DNA from: Hofstenia miamia
Lineage: Eukaryota; Xenacoelomorpha; Acoela
Length of the DNA: 64,000 bases
Reading direction: 5' to 3'
Assembly (NCBI GenBank): GCA_004352715.1
Contig: SCFE01000121.1
Location: 319,365-383,364 of the forward strand
Part shown: in pieces, positions 56,566-64,000 of the stretch
How positions within the stretch are numbered: position 1 is the first letter of the stretch
Layout: every line of letters begins with the position of its first letter
Position numbers and translations under genes: made by a program
Notes under the pieces: generated by a model
Seen by the model: the letters and a program-made list of their open reading frames with translations, nothing else
Databases searched by the model: none
What the model was told of the DNA's origin: nothing

Positions 56566-56845
56566 GTATTAGAAGGCAAGTGAAGCCCCTTCCACCTTGT
56601 TTGATTTGTCAATAGGTTGTGAGAAGGCTGTCACACATTTTCCTGATTGGTTAAAAGGGGCCATATGACTTACTACTATGACTCATGGTTTATATTAGGT
56701 CTTGGATATTGACAGGGGCATTGCAGTGACATCATGTAAATGGTATAGTCATTCTGAGTTGACTGACAGTGATTCATAAGCATGTACTTTACTAGTGACT
56801 CACTTATTTATGGGGCCAATTTAGTTTGCACATTCATTTTACCTT
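56566..56845. repeat. CpG-eroded copy of the foldback-element arm
   Basis: Colinear with the arms at 20677-22468: GTGAAGCCC, then CTGATTGG, then CTTGGATATTGACAGGGGCA, then GTGACATCATG, then CATGTACTTTACTAGT, and GGCCAATTTAGTTTGCA. Every CpG of the arm is lost. The CRE palindrome TGACGTCA reads TGACATCA and GCCGGGGG reads GACAGGGG. Confidence 0.75.
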
Positions 56846-58212
56846 GTTTATTACATGCACCTTGTTAATATATATAACATTGTTAGCTGATTAATTGGGT
56901 ACTATACCACATTGTGTTAATATGTTGCAGACTAATAAAATTAAAAGTCATATTACTTTTTGCAAATCAATAATTTTCTTTTCTGTAAGAAATTTCATAA
57001 ATTTCTAATGATTAACATATCTATACAATTGTGATATTTTAATTTGTTTTTCACAAATAGATAAGTGTCTTTTCACTAATACAAAACAGAAATATATTTT
57101 GTCAACAATTGCAGGCATATAAAATGCAGATTTACATAGCAAAAAGCAAACTTGTTTTCTAGTAAAATTAAACATGGTTTATGGGAAAAGGTGTAATTTC
57201 AATTTTAAAAAATTATACATGTGATGCTATAAGTAGGATATATAGATATAAATGCTTTCTTTATACACTATTACTATATTAGTTTTACAGTTGTAGACTT
57301 TTTGGATCTCTCTTCTTCTGTGTTTCTTTTGCTTTATACAGACTTTTTGGTTTTACACTTTGTGGACTGCTACATCTCTTTTTGACTTTGCACATCTTTT
57401 TCAGTTTATTTTGGTTTATGACTTATGTGGGGCTGTAGACATTTACATGGGTTTTCTACTTTTCACTGCTTTGTAACTTTAAATCATGATGTCATTCTCC
57501 ATTTTCTACTCATATTGTAGTTACCATAGAAATGAGCACATGTTTTCCAAATGATTCACCACATTCTAGCTAATATATACATAAAATATGAGAGCATTAA
57601 CCCATCTATCCAAATCACTTGTCCATGGTGAATTCACCTTCTAAAAATATAAATGTTTGTAAATGGATAGTAAATAGTGTATTATTTATATGCAAAAATA
57701 CATGCAGATGATATTTAGAAGATGGATCACTAAGAATTTTGAGAAAATTATGAACTAAAAATTTATAGGCCAATATAGTGAAAATCACACTTATAAAATC
57801 ACTTAACCATTGAATAAAATCTACTATGATGTGAAAATTTAATACATATTTAGTTGGTATCATCCAAATGGCACAACAAAGTGAAAGTCAATGCATATAA
57901 TTTATTTTCAGTCATTTTTTAGTTAAAAGATATTTAGACACATACAGTTAAAACAAGATACTCAACATATCAAAAATCAATTTGTATACATTTGTTTGAA
58001 ATCAGAAACTTAAACATGTTTGGTGAAATGAGAAATACTACAATGTACATAGGCAGTGAAAACAAAAATATAGAAAAGTATTCAGCATACTTTATTTGTG
58101 TGGAGATACATTTAAAATCACCAGCCCAAAAGTAGTAAAACAGGCTGAGACATTGTGCCACAAAATGACCTTTGCAGGCTTATCTATCATGGTAATTGTG
58201 GACTTTGAAAGT

Positions 58213-59810
58213 CGGGCTATGTAAGGTTGTCTATCTCTGATGTAATTGGAATATGGTCTGCTTGTTGACAACAAAATTAATCTGCAATCTATTGTTCAGA
58301 ATGGAACAACTTTTATATGCATTACATAGACAGTTTTCCAAAACCATTAAAATTCTATGTAGCAAAAATTTTACATTTTTAGAATTAGAAACATTTTATT
58401 GCTAAATTTCCTCAACAAAAGTCATCAATAATATTGTCAAATAAAAATAACTTTTAAAATAAAATAATAGCAAAAATTCACGTTTTGGAATTGCAAACAT
58501 ATTTTTAATTTTTTAGGGAAAAGTTGTAACTAACAATTAATTTTCAAATGAAAACATTAACATTGAGAAAAATAAATACATGTTACACAAATGACATAAA
58601 TGTCAATTGCAAAAATAAAAACATTTTTTAAATTGTTGAAATGGATAAATATTTCCAACAAAAATAATTTTTAAATAAATATAAGTACATGCTTTCACAG
58701 ACAAATACTCTCGCCATACAGAGAAACAAACATTTATAAATAATTAATTTTGTTTACAAAGAAATTATAAAATGCACTAATAAATGATGATAAAGTTCAT
58801 ATAAAGAATTTCATCTACAGTGCAATGAATACATTGATAATATGCGTCATGGCTTCATTGTTGGATGGAAATAGTGGAGAAAAGATACACAGGAATATTC
58901 CAAGCTAGACATTTTTCTTCTTTTAATGCGATGGAATTTGATAAAGCTAAAACACTCAATTAGTAAAATACAAACAGAAATTGAAATAGTGATGGCAGTT
59001 TTAATCTTTACACACACAACAATTGGATAACAATCTGACATAACAATAAAAAAAACATGTATTATTGTAATGTAAAAGAATGCTTATCAAATAATTTTGT
59101 ATTTCTATTGCACCATTGTCACATCATTTTTGCAGATAGTATCTAAATTTATGGTTAATAAACAAGTCATTAAACAAATGCAATTAAAATTGTGTATTAA
59201 CAAACAAACTACGTTTTTATGTATGAGAAAATAAATAATTCATTTAACATTGGACAATAAATTCGCAGCAAATCGTTAAAATAAAATTGATTACGTTTTT
59301 AAAAAAATATCTGTAAAACTAACTAGAAATAACATTATACAATGCGTTAAGAGATTTATTTATAAAAAAGCTCACCAAAAATTTGAAATCTTTCAGCATA
59401 GTTCTTTCATCAATGTGAAATTCCAGTATGTCGGCTGCATACTATTGTGTGTTCAAAGTTGTACTTTTTCACAGACAATGTTAACATTGCATATTTATTT
59501 ATCTCTACCCCATTGTTCAAATTTCAAAATGTATCCAATTGTAAAGATTGTTACCTACCAAATTAATAAAAAGTCCATCACAAACTATAGAAACATGAAA
59601 TTTAAATCACTATATAAATTATCACTATTAAATAAAACATTTTCAAATCATATAAAACTGGAATTTTCTTTACACGTTGGAAAACCATCTCAATTATTAT
59701 AACAACGTGTTTTCCCAATTTATAAACTTATGTAAATGAGAGATGCTACAAACCTTAAATGTTGGAACGTATATTGCTTCTACCTCTGTATATTTTACTT
59801 GGAATTGTGA
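58213..59810. other. AT-rich sequence, no gene seen
   Basis: Only short frames without motifs (58847-59041 minus, 59415-59702 plus). CpG is sparse to about 59.2 kb and returns after that. Confidence 0.4.
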
Positions 59811-60254
59811 AAAACTTCATCAAAGCTTTGAAGGACAATAATGAAGCTAACAAAGTTTTGCACGAACTCTAAGTGAAGGAATCCTCGTTGGACCCGATAT
59901 TGTCAAGCTAATGAAGAATGAGAAGTTTAAATCTGTTCTTAGTCAGAATGAGTTGCGAGCATTGAGTCGCCATTATCAACGTAAAGCAAAATTTTCTTGG
60001 CAGCTATCGATCGAATGACTTGCAGAATTACATCACAGAAATGTTGTCTGCTTTTCAAGATGTTGGAGTTAATATGTAGCTGAAAATTCATTTTCTGGTC
60101 AGTCATCTTTCTTTTTTCCCAGATGATCTTGGGAAAATTAGTGATCAACATGGAGAACGCTTCCATCAGGTCATCTCTGTTATCAAAAGCAGATACAGTG
60201 GTAGAGCAGATGAGCGAATGCTTGCTGACTTTTGTTGGCTCTTGAAAATTTGAA
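59811..60254 (+). pseudogene. Fragment of a multi-copy uncharacterised (transposon-associated) protein family
   Basis: Plus-strand translation across one shift and stops: NFIKALKDNNEANKVL, then EGILVGPDIVKLMKNEKFK, then NFLGSYRSNDLQNYITEML. LKIHFLVSHLSFFPDDLGKI, then HGERFHQVI and RMLADFCWLLK follow. From memory this is a block seen in many animal genomes as multi-copy uncharacterised proteins, best marked by HxxxSHLxFFPxxLG, HGERFHQ and LADYCW. I assume these are mobile-element encoded but cannot name the superfamily. Stops at about 59870, 60018 and 60078 show decay. Confidence 0.6.
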
Positions 60255-61700
60255 ATCTATGTTAACTGGTGCAGTTAGTTTGAAACGCCTTTTCTCAATT
60301 TTCTCTTTTAACGATTTTTTAATTAAATAATCAATTTTTGTGTGCTAATTGGTGGTAAAGTTTCAAGTAAAACTTGTGGCATGATTTAATGAATAACTTA
60401 CCTGGCTATCTAATTCTCATTTGGCTAAACACAGAAAATAACACTAGAAAAAGAAAAAAAAACCTTGATTTTTAAAAATATAAAACTCATCAAAATCTAG
60501 ACGTCCAGGAGGCAAATGAGTATCATTTTTTAATTAGCGCAAAAAATTGATCTAAGCAGAAAATGTTTCATTCTATTAAAAAATTTCAAACTTTAATTTT
60601 GTCAGGCAGTGTTATTAATGGCTCTGTTCCCATCATTCATACAAATGATGATGACATTCTACGTCATTTAAATGACGTCAGCTCACAGGCTTCAACGCGT
60701 ATTTTCAAAATGCAAGTCCAGCAAGCAACCTACCAAAAAAACATTAGGCTCACAATCCTGAACGCTTATACAGATAAACACAAAGTATGGTGTCACAATT
60801 ATAGGGCAAATCGATAATGGGCTTTTTTATTTCTTACCAAAATGATACGTCAAACTAATTGGTGAAAATTATAACCTTTTGGTAAAAACTATTCCGGAAA
60901 GATGATATTAAACTAGTAAGCAGTCTTGCAATTCGCATTGTGTTAAATTTTTGTAAATGGTTTAGAAAATTAAATATAGTTTCCACATCTATCAACATGT
61001 ATGTACTAGTTAAAAAGTAAAACTAAAATATACTTTCTGCCTATTTAGCTGTATAAATTATCTTAACATTTAAACATTACACTTTTAATTTTCTGAAGTT
61101 AGTACATCTATTTTAAAAAGTTATATTTCATAAAAATGTAATCAGCTATGTTTAATTATACATAACAGAATTGCATTGTTAAGACTTTTATTAGGTTTTT
61201 AAGAAAAGTGTATGTATATTGGATAAAAAACGATCTTTGAATATATACATGCATCATAGGTGTCAAGTTCGTGATGGTATACATTAATTGATATTATGGT
61301 TTTATTACAATTCTGAAATGAAGTCTATATATATTCTGAACCATAAAGAGATTCATTGTAAAGAGAATATGTAGTCGAACATTTAACGTTCTTCCCTCGT
61401 GAGCTAGTCTAGACTTTTTAACATTCAGCAGTCCGTCAAGCTCTGGAAAAACACATTTCTTGGGAAAATTGATTAATTGTAATTATTTTAGTAAGTTCTC
61501 AAAGTCCATTTTTATTTTATCATCATTTTCAAAGTGGTGTTTATAAAAAATTAAATGCAAAAATGAATCAGATTGAATTTTTCAATGAATACTCGGAAAG
61601 TGTGATATCTGAAAATTATGTTAAGAAGAGTCTAATTATTTTTTATGATTAGGAATATTTGAATTCATAAACTTTTGTTATAGCAGGAAAACATTTAAAT
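60255..61700. other. AT-rich sequence, no gene seen
   Basis: One plus-strand 84-codon frame (60563-60817) has no recognisable motif. Confidence 0.4.
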
Positions 61701-61701
61701 T

Positions 61702-62440
61702 GTGGTATTGTATTATTTCTATATTTTCAAAAGGACGATATTCAACTTTAATTCAAAAAATGCTTCTGGAATGTTTCTATTCAACTCAGGACGCGATCAT
61801 TTACAGGTGAAAACTCAGATGAATATTATCCCTGAATTTGTTACCACATATAAAAAAGCAGTTTGTAAGCCATATTGTTATTTGTTTATAAACTTTGCTC
61901 AAGAAATACCAGACAAGTTACGTCTTCCTACAAATCTTGAAGGAGTGCAAAAATTCTATGGATTTAATCAAAGAACTCGTCATTTACAAATTCTTAGCCA
62001 TCTGCTAAAGAAAAACTAAGTTAGCTTTGCTAGACTACAATGAAATTCTAAATTTATTCTGTGGCGTTGTCTACAATATCCAGCATGGAGTCATTCCACC
62101 AGGAGATGAACAAAAAACATTTTTATATCGTCATCAATACGCAAAGGCTGCACTACTAAAAAAATCAAATGTTCAAAAAATTTCAATATTAAAAACTCCA
62201 AATGGTCTTAAATTTTTCAATTGCCTATTACGCAATACTGATACCACTAAACCGGATCATGATTGTCTAGTAACAACCTTTTACATTAATTATTTAGTGA
62301 TTATAATCTTTATGATAATGGTGTTTTAATATAAACAGGTGATGCTGTTTGGCCACATAGTGTAATGATGACTAGAACTATTAAAGAGTGCAGCACAGGA
62401 AAATTCAATTTTAACACCCAGTGTTGGATATTATTTTGAA
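61702..62440 (+). pseudogene. Unrecognised plus-strand coding-like frames
   Basis: Two consecutive frames in different registers, 61702-62019 and 62027-62329, look protein-like: SGRDHLQVKTQMNIIPEFVT, FAQEIPDKLRLPTNLEGVQK, and VVYNIQHGVIPPGDEQKTFL, SILKTPNGLKFFNCLL. A frame after an AATATAAACAG acceptor-like site at 62338 continues DAVWPHSVMMTRTIKEC. This could be a multi-exon gene or a frameshifted remnant. Not recognised; only 8 bases separate the first two frames, which favours a frameshift. Confidence 0.35.
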
Positions 62441-64000
62441 AACTTCCTGATCAACCTAAAGATAAGTGTAATATCCAAGATGGACAATTTCAGCATTTGA
62501 CATACACATTTTTCTACCTGGACACAATTTGGAATGTATAAGTAGAGTCAATATGACAATGACTCTGATGATAGCAATGAAGGACTTAGATTATACAAGA
62601 AGTTATACAAAGAATTTAATGCAAAACTAAACAAAATGCGGAGCATGTGCACAATATTGAAGGGGTTGAAAGACCCGCAATTCATGATGCATAACAAAAT
62701 CATACTGACTGAGAAAAAATTAGTGATGCAATTAACCAAAAGTGAGCAGTATGAAAACCTGGAATGTGAAATGCCAGAAGAAGTAAACTTAATCCAACGA
62801 GTGGAAGTAATGATCCACAGAGAGAAAGTCATGATAATAAATTAAGCTGTGTTGGGAAGGGAGTGTGGAATAATCAGCAAGGTGAGAGAAAAGAAAAAAA
62901 TTCTTTTTATGATTTAACTTGATTAATATTTTTGATTATGCTTTTATATCAACTTTCTACTTTTTGTAAACTAAGTGATAATAAGGTAATAGTGCATGTC
63001 AGCAAAAGCATTAGACAAAAAGTATCAACTGAAATGCTTAGCTGAATTAATAATGTGCTGTGTAGAAATTGGCAGACAAGTTTTTTATTGAAAAACAGAA
63101 ATCAACAAGAAACAGGTACATGTTGTTTGTTTGTACAAGTGTAGAATAAAAATAGCTTGCATGTAAAGAAAAGTTGATAAATTAAATTGTTCAGGATTTA
63201 CCTTTACTTTTACTATCAGGTTTGATTCTGTAATTAAAAGAGAAAAAGCTAAATGTTCAGGCACATTAGTAGTAGTCAGGGACGTTGTGGTGCATTTACC
63301 AACCTTCAAGTGGCTGCCTTCAGCATTCAGCGATATTTATCAGTTTATTGCAATAGTGTTACACCCTGCTTATGAAAGTGTGTCTTTATGATAGGTATAT
63401 GAACAGGGTTTTTTCTCCATTTAGCTTTCCTATTAATTTGATTCAATTTATAACTAATGTCATCAAAAAGCTGGATAGCTGACCATAGGTTAACCATCTA
63501 CTTTAGAGCCAAATTCTTGTATGGTAATAAACATAATAAAACTTATTATACATATGAGGTGTCTACAAGCACCCTATTAGTTAAATCATTGTATATATTA
63601 ATTAACTGTGGACCTTCTACTACCATCTTTCTGCAGGCCACATTGGTTGCTCACATGTATGCAGGATCATGTAGCTACCTATGTTTAAGGCCATTTATAT
63701 GTAGAGTACATAAGAAGCAAAAGTGGCAGGTGTCATTAATTCCTTTATTCTCTCTAATAACAAGAACAATCAGTGTACAAATTCATTTAAGGTAAGCAAC
63801 AAATGGGAGGATCACACAACACAACATAAACCACTATCACCTATAGAGTTTCATGAGTCACAGTCATTTGTGTAGTAACTGATGATCACTGCTGGAGGTT
63901 GAATTCTTGATTGCATGGTTCCACTTCAGGTTTTGACACTGTTGTCTGCTGCTGTCAATCTAAATGGAAGTTTGATTAATTAATTTAATGTAATATAGTC
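62441..64000. other. No supported gene; CpG-poor toward the window end
   Basis: Short frames at 62636-62845 and 63457-63795 (plus) and 63085-63309 (minus) lack recognisable motifs. The 62636 frame is charged and helical-looking (KIILTEKKLVMQLTKSEQYE). No CG occurs from about 63332 to the end. Confidence 0.4.

Larger units (their letters stand above)
54973..58212. other. CpG desert, 3.2 kb without a CG dinucleotide
   Basis: Read line by line, including line joins: no CG between 54971 (GGCGAT) and 58213 (GTCGGG). C and G themselves are present at roughly 16 percent each, so some 70-80 CGs would be expected by chance. The DUF4246 exons and foldback arms in this window have many. No gene recognised apart from decayed frames at 55265-56336. 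Confidence 0.9.

Overview
The window looks like a scaffold from an AT-rich, repeat-rich animal genome. Evidence: multi-exon genes with GT-AG introns from 37 nt to 6.7 kb, many (TA)n tracts, and decayed LINE, Penelope-like, Tc1/mariner, hAT, P-element-like, pogo/Tigger-like and LTR sequences. I cannot name the phylum with confidence. A degenerate run of TTAGGG-type hexamers and splice-acceptor-like AGs just upstream of four start codons are weak clues only. The assembly is a draft: there are seven N gaps of 20 bases or more, several single-N joins, and three gaps flanked by the same sequence on both sides, which look like unmerged contig ends.

Layout. 1-5.5 kb: a 40-bp minisatellite, a P-element-like transposase remnant (+) and a Tc1/Tc3-like transposase remnant (-). 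5.5-49 kb: three tandem, same-strand copies of a seven-exon gene encoding a DUF4246 protein, a family I place in the Fe(II)/2-oxoglutarate oxygenase fold. Copy 1 (5550-12628) is complete apart from a one-base deletion next to its putative metal motif. Copy 2 (25135-28740) is a clear pseudogene keeping pieces of exons 1, 2 and 7. Copy 3 (30919-48986) has an intact 514-residue reading frame. Between copies 1 and 2 lie a single-exon SRAP/HMCES gene (15401-16180, minus), a LINE fragment ending in telomere-like hexamers, a 1.8-kb foldback element with 185-bp inverted arms, and a mariner-like element. The introns of copy 3 are filled with transposons, including a nested Tc1 insertion and a hAT derivative.

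49-54 kb: a P-element-like transposon with inverted ends, an 8-bp target duplication and a THAP domain, then two short inverted-repeat elements. 54-64 kb: no gene I recognise. It contains 3.2 kb without a single CpG, with decayed reading frames and a CpG-eroded copy of the foldback arm, then a multi-copy uncharacterised protein block at 59.8 kb and unrecognised reading frames at 61.7-62.8 kb.

Functionally, the only genes I would call are the DUF4246 copies (predicted oxygenase-like enzymes, substrate unknown) and the SRAP gene (abasic-site DNA-protein crosslink sensor). Nothing suggests that they work together. Coordinates of exons were worked out by aligning the copies to each other and requiring GT-AG sites and frame continuity.
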